From Dermatemys mawii (Eukaryota > Chordata > Testudines > Dermatemydidae): DNA of 64,000 nt. The notes under the pieces were generated by a model, which saw nothing but the letters and a program-made list of their open reading frames with translations, searched no databases and was not told the DNA's origin. The position numbers and the translations under genes were made by a program. Positions 24,071-36,519 of this stretch are shown here, piece by piece; the stretch's first letter is position 1, and each line of letters starts with the position of its first letter. The stretch spans positions 14,642,318-14,706,317 of the forward strand of contig ML677334.1 of the NCBI GenBank assembly GCA_007922305.1, given 5' to 3'.

Positions 24071-27000
24071 CTTTCCTTGTCTTTACCTATTAGGCTCTTC
24101 ATGACTTTCTTGTGCCCAACCTAGTTGCTTTGTTCCCACGCAACAATGTCAGTGGCTACCTTCACTGCAACTGTCCCCAGCTTTTACCATGCAACAGTCA
24201 GCTTCTCTTTCAAACACCATTGCACTTTTCCCATGCTGCCTCTTATGAATGTAAAATCTATTAAGCTACTACCTTATCCTCCAGATCCCTCCTTAAGACT
24301 CTCCTCTGCTGTTTGATCTCCAAAGTAAGGGCTAGGTAGGTGGCAAGATGAGAATGTTTCTTAGCTTGCCATATGTTATTTGCTCATCTTCCAATTACGT
24401 CAGGCTCTCTCACACGCAACCGGTTCTCCATCTGCTGATTCCAGTCATCCATTACATCTAGTCATAAAAGAAAATGTATAAGCTCTTTTTGGGGTAGGGG
24501 AAGTCCTTTTTACTTCATGTTCGACCATCACAATGGGGCCCTGGGTAATGATTGGGTCTTCTAAACATTACAATAATACAACTAATTAATAATCATTAAT
24601 AATGAATAGACACTGAACACATTTAATTTTCACCTTGTTTCCCATAATGCAAAGATTTGCTCCTAAATATTTAGATGTTTATTGGAATTAAACTTGTGAA
24701 TATTTTTTAAAAAATAGTAATTAATTTATGGTTCAAAAAACAAACAACCCTCTTCCTGCCCCCCAAAAGAAAAAGAGATCCTTCAACACAGGAAAAAATC
24801 TGTTATGCTACGTTGCAGAGACCTTCTCTTATATTTGACAACGGTTATCCTAAATCCATACCCTAAAAATTAACACACTTTGAATTATGTTTGTGTATTG
24901 ATTAATTGACAGCGAGGATTAATAAGGTTTAAAACCATAAAAGGAAGGGAATTGAATTTCTGTCTTAGTGCTCAATCTTTGGGCCAGAGTGCCTTGTTGT
25001 ACACTGGTATGACAGGGGCCCACAGACTGCTGGTAGAGGTAATGCTAGATGAGATAAAGACTTTTTAAAGCAGTTTCCACACTAGTGCCTCCAATTGCTG
25101 ATAATTTCAGTTGGGAGGGATATGCCATAAATGTACTTGTTCCTTGGTCAAAGAAAATGCTGTAGATCATGCACACCATCAATTTAAGTTTATTCCCCCC
25201 TTTTCACTCATGCCATGGTATGGACCTATTCACCTAAGTCTCTGCTCCTGTCTGTAATTATTCTAAAGTGTCAAGATGTACCATACACATGCTCCTGTGA
25301 GGTAGTTCTATTGGTAGCAGAAATCAAGCTTTTCCCCTAGATCTGTAAATATACAAAACTAACTGCACAAAGGAAGTAGAGAGATAGGGCCTTCAAAATG
25401 TTTCTCTCTCTCGTGTATGTTCTGATAATTATTATAAAATAAGTTTAAAAAAGAAAATCCTCCAGTGAAATCAGACGGAGCCAGCATTAAACTATTTACC
25501 TTCAGTCAACATGCCCCTCTCAAATCCACCTCTTAATCATCACAAACCCCCTTTCTGTGCACCAGAGCAAGGATGTGCTAAATGTGGTTAAACCACACAT
25601 GGAAGGTTAAAATAACAGGTTGTTAAGGGGTGGCAGTTCAGTTATCACTACTTTGCTAAAGTCAGAGAGGACCTTCCCTATCCCCTCTCAGGCTTCAGAG
25701 GGCAGCACTCCCACACAACTTCCCCTTTTATGTGCCTGGTGCAGTAAAAGCTTCCTCTTCTGTTCAATCTACTTTAATCCCTGCATCGACTAGAGTTTAT
25801 TGGTGCAACCCAGCTGCCATGAGATTGTTTCTAGTTCACAGTGGTGACCTCTCCATAGAATTGTATGATTATTATCCCCCCACCCAGTTTGAACTTTTCA
25901 CACACCGAACCAATATTTCATTCTAGCACTGCTTCTCCCACTTCCCTGCCTCATCGGGTACACTAGGTTAAATCTATCCCAGGTGTAAGTAGGACTTGCA
26001 AGGACTGAATCTGGCTTACTGAGATTCAGGCTTTTTTATTCCTAACAAAACTGCATAATTTTTTGAAGGAAAATAATAGAGACTTTAAACATGACAGAAG
26101 AAAAGGACCCTCTGCTTACTAACACTTCCATCGTTCAATCATTATATCACAGAGAAATGCAATGTGAACAGCACATATGTGGAATACTAATGACATTTTT
26201 TTTTTCTGCTGAGAGCTAGAGACCGAATTTCTTCTTAACTTATAGCCTTTGCAAAATACTGCTCCAGCTGTATGTTTTAGGAAGCTACAGTTTGACTTGT
26301 TAAGGTTCTCAGAGGAAAACAAGATCAATAACTCGTCACAGCAAGAGATACTTTACTGTCTGCAGGGTGCTGTAATATCGCACTGTGGTAGGGGAGAAAA
26401 CAATTCTCAGCTTGTCTTTGTGAAATTGAGCAGCCTGCTATTAAGCAAGTTGAACAACTTTTTTTTCAGTAGTTTAATGCCCAGATCATTAGGCATGAGT
26501 GTCACTTTGTAGCTACATTTTCACATTTAAGGCTACTTTTTAAACCAGTTATGTAAAATCTGCCATGGGCTTTGATTTGTCTCAGGCGGTTTATGGGTGC
26601 ATTATATATTTATATATAGGTAATTCCTTTAGAATGTATAATCTGAAGAATCTTTTTTGACCTAGAATGGAAAAGTAACAAAAAACAATGAGAATATGAA
26701 GTTTTCAGTATTGCTTTATTATTCAGTTTTACATAATTTCCTGCAATTTTCACCTTTGTTTTTGTTTTTCTCCCCCCTTTTTAGATTTAATTGTGGGATC
26801 TCAATGAATCTCTTCTAGTAGAAAAGAATGAAGTGTTATTAGTAATAGAAATATACTAGCAACATACTGACCCTGTATGTGTATAATTTAATTAAGGGAT
26901 TCAGCAATTAATTGTTTCCTCTTTTTGTTTGGCAATTTACATTCAGATTGCTAGACATGTCAAGTTTAATTACACATTCTATTTAGATACATTGAAAGCA

Positions 27001-27619
27001 ATTTTCCTCACATTCTTAATTTCATAACTTATATCTTGTGAGTTTTTTATTAGCATATTTTTAGTCAGACACATTAACATTTGTGTGAAACATTGTCAAA
27101 GAAGGAGCACCAACTTGATTTATATTCAGTGCAAAGGTGTGTTCCTCTCTTACACCTTGAAAAATAAAGGGAGTATTTACATTGTGCTTCAACCATTCTG
27201 GCTCCAATGCTGAAACTTTATATAATCTACAGGAAGAAAGGAAGCTTATTCCATCAGAAGATGATGGTGACCTGGACAATATACCATGTGTGACGGGGAA
27301 AAGTATTGAAGGTGATGCTATCACATTAAAAAATGGCCATTATTCTGGGCAGTCTCTTTAAAGGAAACAGACATCTCTTCCTGTTTGTGCCTGATGACAC
27401 TGAGCAATGTGTCTCCATCTTTTCTGATTCCTTTGGAGCCATCAAAAGATTTACACAGTGTCTAAGTGCTATTAGGGCTTGGGTGAGGCTTAGATGACTA
27501 TGGCTCAAATTGGACAAGAGTGAGGAAGTATCAGTAGGTCTCAGGTCCTGCGTGCCTCTCATAGTGTGAGCATCTCGGCGTGCTGAGTGTGTATACATTA
27601 TACATTTATACACACATTA
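24071..27619. other. 3.5 kb without recognisable genes
   Basis: AT-rich with T runs (26199-26208, 26459-26467). The 95-codon minus-strand frame at 27326-27613 beside the Tigger end does not resemble the LINE that lies on the other side. No gene was recognised. Confidence 0.5.
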
Positions 27620-27767
27620 CTGTACAGGGCTGTACACATAAAACCATGTATACTGTATTTTATGGATGATTTAAGGGATTTTCAAGGGTAATTTTGACTA
27701 TACAAGATTTTCGCCTTACGCGCTGACTTTAGAACCTAACCCCTGTGTACGATGTGACTCCACTGTA
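27620..27767 (-). mobile_element. Tigger (pogo-type) transposon end fragment
   Basis: The right side ends ATGTGACTCCACTG followed by TA (27766-27767). Upstream words TTTTCGCCTTACGCGCTGAC and TTTAGAACCTAACCCC are typical of Tigger ends ('TTCGCGTTACGCG...GAACGTAACCCC'). The left border near 27623 reads TA-CAGGGCTGTACACATAAA, weaker as an inverted repeat. The TA-flanked right end sits exactly where recognisable LINE sequence stops (27768). Confidence 0.72.
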
Positions 27768-29270
27768 CATTAGTGGTGAAAGTATGCAGCTCTGATAAAT
27801 CTTGAGTTTGGTTTTGTGTTGTATTTTGATGATTTCCAGACTGTATATAAGCTCTTGAAGATGTTCCTCGCTTTGATTTTGTTCTGGATGTCCTGGCTTG
27901 TTCCACCATCCTGGCTCATTTCCCAAGTATGTAAATGTTTCTACATTGGTGAGAACATAATCCTCTAACCAAGTGATGATGGTGAGGCAATATTAAAGGT
28001 CATGATATTGGGCTTACTGCCAATTTGCTGGCTGAATGCGTTGAGTTTAGTTTTTTCTTGTGTATGGTGTTGGGAATGTGATAGGCGAGTGACATTATCT
28101 GCAAAGTTCAGGTCTTCGAGGGATGAGAAGAGTGTCCATTTAATGCCTCTTGGCATGTCTTCTGTTGTACACCACATTATCCAGTTGATGGCAATGTTGA
28201 AGACGATTGCAGACATGAATCTCCCCTAACATACTCCTGTTTTGACTTGAAAACAGAGCTCACTGTGATCAACACTGCATGTAAGTTGAAATAGAAGCTT
28301 CTGATTATGTTGACTATATAGAAAGGAATCCCATATGCTCACAGAATGCACCATAGTTTGGTCCTCTGAATGCTATCAAAAGCCTTGTCAACATCTATGA
28401 AATTTATGTAGAGTTGCCGATCCAATTCTAAGCACTGTTCTGTTTTTTTTGTTAGAGTGAAGATCTGGTCTGTGCATCCATGCCCTTTCCAAAAACCAGC
28501 TTGTTCTTTTCTGATAACACTATCAACTGCCTTTGATATAGGCTGTACTATCATCTTACACAATACTTTGCTTGGCACAGATAAAAGTGTGCTATCACAC
28601 CAATGATTACAATTCCTTTCTTTGGTATCTTCACTTTAACCCCAATGGTCCACTCATCTGGCACTTTTTCCCTTTTCTGGACTGATATGAATAGAGATAG
28701 AAGCTGCTAATTTAGGATTTACCATGGACAATTCTGCACTCAAGTTATCCTCACCAGGAACTTCCCCATATTTTAAGGATTTGATGGTTTTAATGATCTC
28801 TTCCTTAGCTGGAGTGTCTGTGTTGATATCAAGATCTTCTTCTGTCTCCTGGATGTTTGCTTACTCTTTAGGTGGCTCCCTGTTCAGCAATTCTTTGAAA
28901 TGGTTCTGTCCAGTGCATTTCTTTTTTTTTTTCAGTTTTTAGTAGGTGTCCTTGTTTGTTTCTGATGAGAATGTTTGTTGGTGTCTGCCATTTACCACTA
29001 GTAAGCCATATCATTTTGTAGATGGTACCTTGTTCACCACGAGCAGCTGCATCCTCTGCTTGCATTGCCAGATTATCAGTATAATGCCATTTGTCCGCTC
29101 TCACAAGGCGTTTGACCTCCCAGTGTGCCTTGTTACACTGCTTGTGTTATTTGTCCATTAGCTTCTGAGATTTTGTATCTAAAACTTTTTTTCTTCAGGG
29201 CTCATCTGGTTTCCATGGTGTTCCATGTGCTGGGTGTAATCCACTTCTTCCTTCCTTGTCTGCCTATAGC
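27768..29270 (-). pseudogene. LINE linker and reverse transcriptase, decayed
   Basis: On the minus strand, from right to left, this encodes the middle and C-terminal parts of an endonuclease/RT LINE. A linker has LGYRQTRKEEVDYT near 29215-29270 and MRADKWHYTDNLAMQAEDAA at about 29045-29104. The RT core has EQAGFWKGHGCTDQIFTLTK and LYINFIDVDKAFDSIQR (28339-28578), the conserved 'GFRxGR.CxDQI' and 'DxxKAFDS' motifs. The catalytic box reads FADN rather than FADD (about 28115). Then LSHSQHHTQEKTK and KIYQSCILSPLMY follow before an abrupt stop at the Tigger junction. At least three frameshifts and stops are present, so it is dead. Known role of the family: target-primed reverse transcription of its own RNA. 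Clade is uncertain (RTE-like or a relative). Confidence 0.85.
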
Positions 29271-29590
29271 CAAGATCAATGGCAAATGGTGATGCTCACT
29301 GACAGATGGGAATGTGAAAAGGGATGCCAATGTTGGCAGTGACCATTACCTTGAGACAGCGTCCATCAAGCTAAAACTGAGAAGTGTGTGTCCACCAAAC
29401 AAGGGACATAGACATTATAATATTGACATGCTAAAGTCCATTGAGATATAGAAAGCCTTTGTTCTGCAGTTAAAGGACAGGTTTCAAGCACTTGCAGACC
29501 TTGATGAAGAGGAGGGGAATGCAGACGAGGAGCTCAACAAGAAGTGGGACAAAGTAACGGCAATTTATAATCAGAGACAACCAGGGTAAA
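29271..29590 (+). pseudogene. Inverted 5' segment of the same LINE
   Basis: The plus strand encodes the part of the LINE lying just upstream of the neighbouring minus-strand piece: an endonuclease C-terminus with KRDANVGSDHYLETASIKLK (the conserved 'SDH' motif), then RHYNIDMLKSIEI, AFVLQLKDRFQALADLDEEE and KKWDKVTAIYNQ. In the intact protein family these are followed directly by the LG-R-KR-E block that starts the minus-strand segment at 29270. So the 5' part is in opposite orientation and its downstream end faces away from the junction, as expected of twin priming. One in-frame stop is visible (after SIEI). Confidence 0.82.
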
Positions 29591-31131
29591 TAGGGTTAAA
29601 TCAGAATTTAGCATATTCAACAAAAATTGCTACTGATCTACATTCAGTGACATCACTTCTATTCTAGTTAGTGTCAATGGCCATCAATTTCTACAATGCT
29701 TTTGTCAAGAGCCCTGACTGGATTTAATGTTTATTTGTGCCTAGATAATACTCCATATAAGTACTGAACAACCACCTGGACAGAAAATAATTTGCTGAAC
29801 GATTTCTTTCTGCTTAAGAGGGAACACAAGGGTGAGGCTGCAAGATCCTCAGATAGGATAAATAGAAACAAAATGAGAGTGCATTTCTAAACTGGTGACA
29901 ACACCCATTGGATAGTGACTTTTTTATTCAGGCAAATGAAAAAGAGAAAGAGGTCAAAAAGCTAAAGATTTGTCTAGGTATGAGCCTATATAGGAGTTAT
30001 ATTTGGCTCCAGTGAAATAAATATTGCTGTAGGAGAATTGCCAGAGGCACAGCTCAGAAGCAGAATTATGATTAGATACAATGGTGATGGACACTGTGTA
30101 GATAGTTCAGAGGGGTTATGTGTGTTTGGTTACTGAGGATGCTAAGCAGACTGTGGCCCATTTCAGCATATGGCAAACAGACTGCTAGTCCTGAATCAAC
30201 CCACTGGCTATTTAAAATGCATGAAAGCATTTGGGAAAAAAGTCTGTGTTTGGCAAAAAAAGCTAAATATTATTTCACACAGAAATGCTTAAGGCATGGG
30301 TGTTTGTACCCTGCTTATTCTGTCCAAAATAACAATAAAAAAAACAAGTTACAAGGTAGCAATGTCAGGAAATGGGAAACAGTGTGATGGGGAAAGGTAC
30401 CAATTCTAGTGAAGTCAGGAAAAAATAATTCCAACTACTACCATGCCTGACAGAAGTAAAGATATGGTGATTGTACAGATTATATATTGATTTTTTTTCA
30501 CTTATTCTCATAGCAGGAGGAGGCTGATAGGTAATTAGCAATTGTACGGTGTATGACTTCAAGTGGCTAGGAGAGTTATAAAGGCATTAGAGTTAGAGAG
30601 TCTCTGTTTCATTAAGCAATGCTCAAACACACTCAAATTTACACTTTTGCTGTTAGTCCAAAGCAACATCTTGGGGTAATTTAGGCTGATCCATCATTTA
30701 CCGTATCTGAAGGAAAAGTCAGTAAATGATTAAACTGATCTGATGCTGTGCTGGATTTCTTATGCATCATTAGATCAAACTGTCAAGATTGCTAGACTGT
30801 ACTGGAGGCAGGAGTCCAGTGACATAAAGACAGAAAGAGACATAGAAACTAAATTTTAGTCCTGCTTGTTACTGATACACAGCCAGTTTTCATTTAAAGC
30901 TTAAGTTCAAGAGAGTATATCTTACTCATTTTCTTACTCAATCTCCTTTTAGTTAACATTTAAAACCCACTGAAAGTAAGGCAATTTTAAATACAACTAT
31001 TCATTTCTTTCATTGTGCCTAAATATTGCAGAAACTAGTCATAGGAGATTTTATGATAGATTACCCATCAGGCCAAATTAGATGTGATGTATGAGAGTAG
31101 ATAGTGTTATATTTGTAAGTGGCTTTGAGAA
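29591..31131. other. Non-coding, nothing recognised
   Basis: AT-rich spacer. No gene, tail or terminal repeat was recognised. Confidence 0.5.
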
Positions 31132-31420
31132 CTAAGGCTATGTCTACAGTGCCCTACAGTTCAGACTATGGGAACTGTGAATAGAGGTGTGTAGCGAGTG
31201 CTGCATTGTAACTCCCCTGTGTGGACACTGAAGGCATGAACAAAAAGGTTCCTAGTTAACATTAATGTAGTCCTGCTTGAATAGGACTATGTTAATGTGA
31301 ACTATAAACCTTTTCATTCATGCCCACAGTGTCCACACAGAGGAGTTACAATGCAAAATGTTGGTGTGCACAATTGTCCAAACACCTGTGGAGAAAATAG
31401 CAGGATAGACAAACCCTAAG
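31132..31420. mobile_element. Palindromic MITE, hAT-like
   Basis: Outer ends CTAAGGCTATGTCTAC and (reverse complement of the right end) CTTAGGGTTTGTCTAT match at 12 of 16 positions. Inside, two arms of about 70 bp are near-perfect inverted copies around a centre near 31282 (left arm from GTAACTCCCCTGTGTGGACAC at about 31209, right arm ending GTGTCCACACAGAGGAGTTAC at about 31349). The RNA or single strand would fold into a long hairpin. The 'GGCTATGTCTACA' start is typical of a family common in turtles. No clean 8-bp duplication was found. Confidence 0.78.
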
Positions 31421-31895
31421 TGAGTCAAAGGAGGGAAATACATCTAAGGGAGACTAAGGCCTTTTCCATATTTAGGCATTTACTTAATTTAGACAGGGTC
31501 TAAGTAGGTCAAAGAGAATCTAGCTGGCATTTAAAGTGGTCTAATATATATGTTTGGGATGGAAGGGTGGAAGAAGGTGTAGATTACACTAACCTGAGCC
31601 AGGAAAGAAAATGGCAGATATGTTGCATTGCTACATTACTTATTTTTAACTCAATTTTCATTTAAAAAGTGAAGTTCTGAGTTGTTCTACTCAGGTTCTC
31701 ACTGTGATAACTGAACACCTTCCAGAAATTCAATAAGCAATATGACTAGCATCTGTCATGTATCTCTTCCTATACCCAGGGCAAAAATTACCTGTGTGTG
31801 TATAAATGTGTGGTATTCTGTATTTGTTAGCAAAGATGAAGTCAAAGAGGTGCACCGTATACTTAGAACAGAAAGTAGTGAGGTTTGTGGGAGTT
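31421..31895. other. Non-coding, nothing recognised
   Basis: A short spacer between two inverted-repeat elements. No gene was recognised. Confidence 0.45.
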
Positions 31896-32125
31896 CTAAG
31901 ATTTGTCTAAATGGGTATATCCAGGAAACTTAATCTGAATTAACTAAATATGTGAATTTGAGGTGGATTATATAAACCATATTAAATTTCTGTTCTTACT
32001 CAGAATTAAAGTATCCATAATTCAGTTTAATTCATTTTGGAAGTGTTTTAATTTGGTTTACTTAATTCTGCTTTATTTCTGAATTAGGGTGTTTACACAG
32101 AGTCTATGCATAGACAAGCCCTTAG
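31896..32125. mobile_element. Small MITE with 'TTGTCTA' ends
   Basis: The left end CTAAGATTTGTCTAAATGGG and the right end AGACAAGCCCTTAG form imperfect inverted repeats. The interior repeats AATTC/GAATTA words in mirrored order (AGAATTAAAGTATCCATAAT ... TTAATTCTGCTTTATTTCTGAATTAGGGTG) as in a turtle hAT-type MITE. About 230 bp, non-coding. Target duplication not found. Confidence 0.65.
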
Positions 32126-32257
32126 AACCTACAGTTCATTAGAATCTTGGATTATTTTATGTGGAATGCCGTATGATTTTTCTGCTTTCAATAATGCTTT
32201 GTTCCAAACTGAATCAAGTTTGTGAATTTGATGAAAACATCAGAAATCTTTGATCCC

Positions 32258-32545
32258 CATTCTCACTTTCTTTACATCAACTGTCGGAGTATGAATGTCT
32301 GATCAATGCAATTTTGATCTGGTCTGAATCCATGCTGTTTCTCATCTATTACTTCCGCTGGCCCTTAATCTGTTGACAGTTACTTTCATCGTGATTTTTT
32401 CCAATACTGATAATAAGCTTACATCTTTTTAATTATTCAGATTAGTATGCTCTCTTTTCTTCAAGATTGGTACAGCTATTATCTTTAACCAGTTCTATGG
32501 TATTTCCTATCCTGCTACTAGCTTAGCATGGCCTGGAATGAATGG
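32258..32545 (-). pseudogene. Short LINE reverse transcriptase fragment
   Basis: On the minus strand the pieces LKIIAVPILKKREHTNLNN (the 'PI.KKG...NYRGI' region), VSLLSVLEKITMKVTVNRLRA and EKQHGFRPDQNCIDQTFILRQL are visible in order. These match conserved RT blocks 0-2a of non-LTR elements, with HGFRPDQNCIDQ the clearest. Frame changes between blocks and a stop show decay. Only about 95 residues remain. Confidence 0.72.
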
Positions 32546-35500
32546 AGTTCCAACATTCTAGCACGCAATGTGTTAGCCTTTATGTGAAAGTAGACATAAT
32601 ATGCCTGGGTAGAAATGCATATAAATCAGTCTGGTTTTTTATACTGTTTCATTAACAAGTGAGCAATGGTTTTGTAGGCCAGTCCGCCCTGCCCAGTTCA
32701 TGAGAAGGCCATGTTATTAGCTGCTGGCCTGCTAGGAATGTGTATCAGCTGCTTCTTCCTAGTCTGCTTGCCTTTCAAGGCTAACAAACTTGCACTACTT
32801 AGGTTTGAATTCAGAGCTTTTCTTCTTCTAGACAGACTTGCCTGAAAGGGCTAAGTGAGCTATGTCTGCTCCAGTTCAAAATTAGTTTTCGTTTTCCTAG
32901 ATACTGTTTATTCATGGGAATTCATTCTCTTATATTTGGTGCAACCTTTCTGGGTTTCCCCAAGATGGGTTACCCCTATGCATCCCTATGCCATTGTATC
33001 TCAGCAGTTTTAACTCCCATCACTTTTTAATATTGTGATAGGATTGCTGTAGACTTGGACTGAAATAATGTATCCATGTAATCTTCCATTTAACAGCATT
33101 GCAGTGACATTGCCGAAAGGTCCTTTTAGTAATCTCCCAGAGTAATAGGATCTCTAGTGTTCAGAATGGTATCAGGTTTGTAACTGTGATACTAAATGTA
33201 AAATTCTACATTAATGTCTTTAAAATGTGTGCCCATTTTTTTTGCAAGCTGCCTCCTAAGGCACACATGGAAAAACTACAAAATGAAGTATGGTTTTTGG
33301 AACTTTGTCTCTGAAATGAAACTAGTTGACTCCTGTGAGTTACTAATATTTGTTAAAAGGATCTTTGTATCTGAGCAGACAGTTTGTCTGTTATACAGTG
33401 CTGAGAGAACCTTAAGTTTTTGCTGCTCTAATAAATAAAATAAAAGCAGCACTTGTGTGTCAGATTCTACTATAGTTTCAAGTGCTCGGATAAAGAGCTG
33501 CTCATGTCAGGCTCACATGAGTGAATGAAGGATTGTGTTTCTTAGTACAAAATGTTCTCCTAGTCAACCGCTCTGCTACATGGTTCCAGATGCACTAATT
33601 CAGATCAAATCCAGCTAATCCACAATGGAATTTAAAAGTGAGGCAATCTTAGAGGGTAGATGTTTTCAGCTTAAATTACTGATACTGGTTCAGATATATT
33701 TTATTTTCTGTAGAAGTATAATTTTATCGATTTCACAAAGTTGAAGAATAGACAATGTAAAGTGTATGCTATTTAGTTGAAAGAATACAGTTCTGTGTTA
33801 AGGATGAGCTGTTTGAAAGACAGCTTAGGCCATTGCTAGATAGTGTATGAAACTAGAATAAGGCAGGGCTAAGGTAATTTGATGCTTATAGTAAAACACA
33901 CTTGTGGTTTAACTATGACACGTTTTGTAATATCTGAACCCTAATCCATATATTTTAGATTATTTTAATCATCCTTGGATTTCTGTTTTACTTAACCTTT
34001 TATAGCATGACTTTTTTTCCCTCAGGAGAAATTTATTCTTCAATCTTGATGCTGCCACTAAAATTGGACACCATAATTTCCCACCACATAACAAGGTGCT
34101 GTGATGCTATTAATAACACACTCTGAATGGTCCAGTTATTGGCTCTTTATTTCTTCAAAGGCAAATAAATAAATAAAATTTGGAGATAATAATTGAAGTT
34201 ACTCTTGTGTTGATTGTAATTGCATGTACTGTTCAGTAACATTTTATTTAGCCTAATTTTCCAGATCCCTATCTTTTTATAATTGACATTCATCTCTTAT
34301 GGGCTGCTTCTAATTAGATTCCATGTCACTCAATAAAATTGGAAACTTAATTCAAATGAAAATCCTACTAGTTTTTGGATGTACAACTTGAATGAGCAGA
34401 TGTGCTGAGTAGGTTTTTATATTTTTTTAAAGGCAAGCAAAACATCCATTATGAAACAAAGTCATCTGTATGAAATAAACCCACTGTGCTTTATAGTTAA
34501 CTTCACAAAAATGAGTGCATTCATCCTTTTTGTTTGTTTTTTGTTTGTTTGTTTTATTTTGCAAATGTTTCAGAACATGAACTTTCATTTTCAAATGCAA
34601 AGGAGAAATGTATGTTCAGTGTGTTTTTGTAGCATTGTAAATTTATATTATTGTGACTTGTGAAATGAGTAGGAACAAATTACTGTTTACAACCCGTAAC
34701 ATATAATAGAATTTGTGTCTAAACTGATTGGGGGAACTTCAGGGCAAACTTAGCATCCATCTGTCACAAACACCAGAACCAGATTGCTTACAAATAATTT
34801 AACACTAGGTTTCCTGTGAACATTGCTGTGTGGTAGATGAGATACTATCTCCTTTACATATACCAGTTGTGTCATGAACGGAACCACCTCACTCCATACA
34901 AGATTGTTTGCTTAAACCAATCAGAAAGACATGCAAATGTCTCTGTCTTTATGTTTAGGGGCAGATTGTAAATTAAAGGCACTTGGGAAAACCACATATG
35001 GGAAATAAAATTAAATTAGTGTTTCTTCAGTTTGCACCTGATATCAGGGCAGTAAGAACTTTTGAGTACTTGCAAATTTTGATTTTGTTCAATATCATAC
35101 GCACACATGTTAGGCTTCTGTCATATAGGACATCAAGCCTTGTAATAATGCATATTGCTCACTAGACTTCTAGACCTAATTAGGAAAGCTGTTTATTTGG
35201 TTGTCTACAACAAAGGTACACCCACATTTGTGTGTAAGATAACTGCTTATTTTCACTCAGTGTGAAGTTTTTTAAGAATCAAAACATGAAACAACTGTTT
35301 AAAAAGTGGTGAGCAAGTATCTGTCATGCACAGGGAAAAAAGTGTAACTACTATGTTCTTTTGTTTGAATCTATTGACTGTTTAACTTCAGTTTCATTTG
35401 TTACCTTTACTTGCTTCTGGTAGCTAATATAAGAAGCTATTTCATATAATATATTTATATTAACTGGGAATTAATTCGGTGTCTGGTGATGTTTAAGCAA

Positions 35501-35852
35501 CTTTCTTACCAAAGTCACAAAGACAAGAACCATCTCTTCAAGGGTTGTCAAGAAGAAAGAGCAATACTTTATTTGATTACCATTTAAGTTTTATCTCTCT
35601 TTAAGAATCATTGAAGTATAAAAATACCATTTTAAAACTGAAAGACTTTTATAGAGGAAATAGCAGTGTTTGGACTCATTTGAAGAAAAAAAACCACCTT
35701 CTAAAATCCTGATGGAACTAAAGGAATATCTTACAAAATTAACTATGTAAAATAAAGAATTAAGACTCGAACTCTAAAAATGTTCTGAGAATCTCCTGAC
35801 ACAAAGATAAAAATAACATAACCATGATATTGAAGATTTACGACCCTGCTGT
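32546..35852. other. 3.3 kb without recognisable genes
   Basis: AT-rich, with a TTTG run at 34530-34560. Open frames are short and unrecognised. No terminal repeats were found. Confidence 0.5.
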
Positions 35853-36519
35853 ATATTGTGACAAAGCTCCAAGTCTGTACTTGTGGGTCCTGCGCTTCCT
35901 GGCAGATTTAGGGGCCTCAGAAACTCATCTAGGCCCCAGAGTGACCTCCCTTTCTCAGTATAATTGGCAAGAGTCACCACCTAGTGAGTTACCTTCATCA
36001 CAGGCCAGTATGGAAGATGGAAAAGGAGGGAGCCCGGGCCCGCTCTCTACTCCGGACTCCAGCCCAGGGACCCTAATAGTATCAGCTAAGATGGCTGACC
36101 TTTTAGGCACAAAACACAATACAATTCCCTGGGCTACTTCCCCACAGCAGTCCCTGCTTCTTCAAACTCCACTTCACCCTTACCTCAGGGCCTCCTTCCT
36201 TCAGTATGATATGTTGTCCAACACTCAGTCTCACCAACAGCATAACTTCCTTCCACAGCTCCTGACACCCACAGCCTACCTGACTAACTGGGAGGTTTTT
36301 ATCTGGATTCAGCCAGTCCCTGATTGGCATCAGGTGTCCCAGTTAGGCTAGCTGTTTCTATTCCTTTCTAGAAGGTTCTTAATTGGCCCCAGGTGTCTTG
36401 ATTGGTCTGGAGTAGCCTTTGTTTGGCTATCCAGGGAACAAGGACCTGTACATCCTAGGCTGATATACCTGCCTTCCAGCACTCTCCTATATCCTTCTGG
36501 TCTGACTCCGTCACAATAT
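35853..36519 (-). mobile_element. 0.66-kb TGTGAC...GTCACA element, copy 2 (LTR-like)
   Basis: The second copy of the repeat at 7889-8549; element 35857-36515 with ATAT at 35853-35856 and 36516-36519. It is co-linear with copy 1 with only scattered substitutions and small indels, so the two insertions are of similar and fairly recent age. The 175-codon plus-strand frame across it is a shadow and is absent in copy 1 owing to a frameshift, which argues that it is not selected. Orientation inferred as minus from the CCAAT/ATAAAA layout. Confidence 0.78.

Noticed and set aside
27326..27613. 95-codon minus-strand frame as the missing LINE C-terminus
   Set aside because: None of the expected RT C-terminal words appear in it.
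35824..36351. 175-codon plus-strand frame
   Set aside because: Covers the ATAT-flanked repeat; the matching frame is broken in copy 1 at 7889-8549, so it is not maintained.
7885..36519. A single 28-kb provirus bounded by the two 0.66-kb repeats
   Set aside because: The interior holds unrelated elements and no gag/pol; each repeat has its own ATAT flanks and different surroundings.
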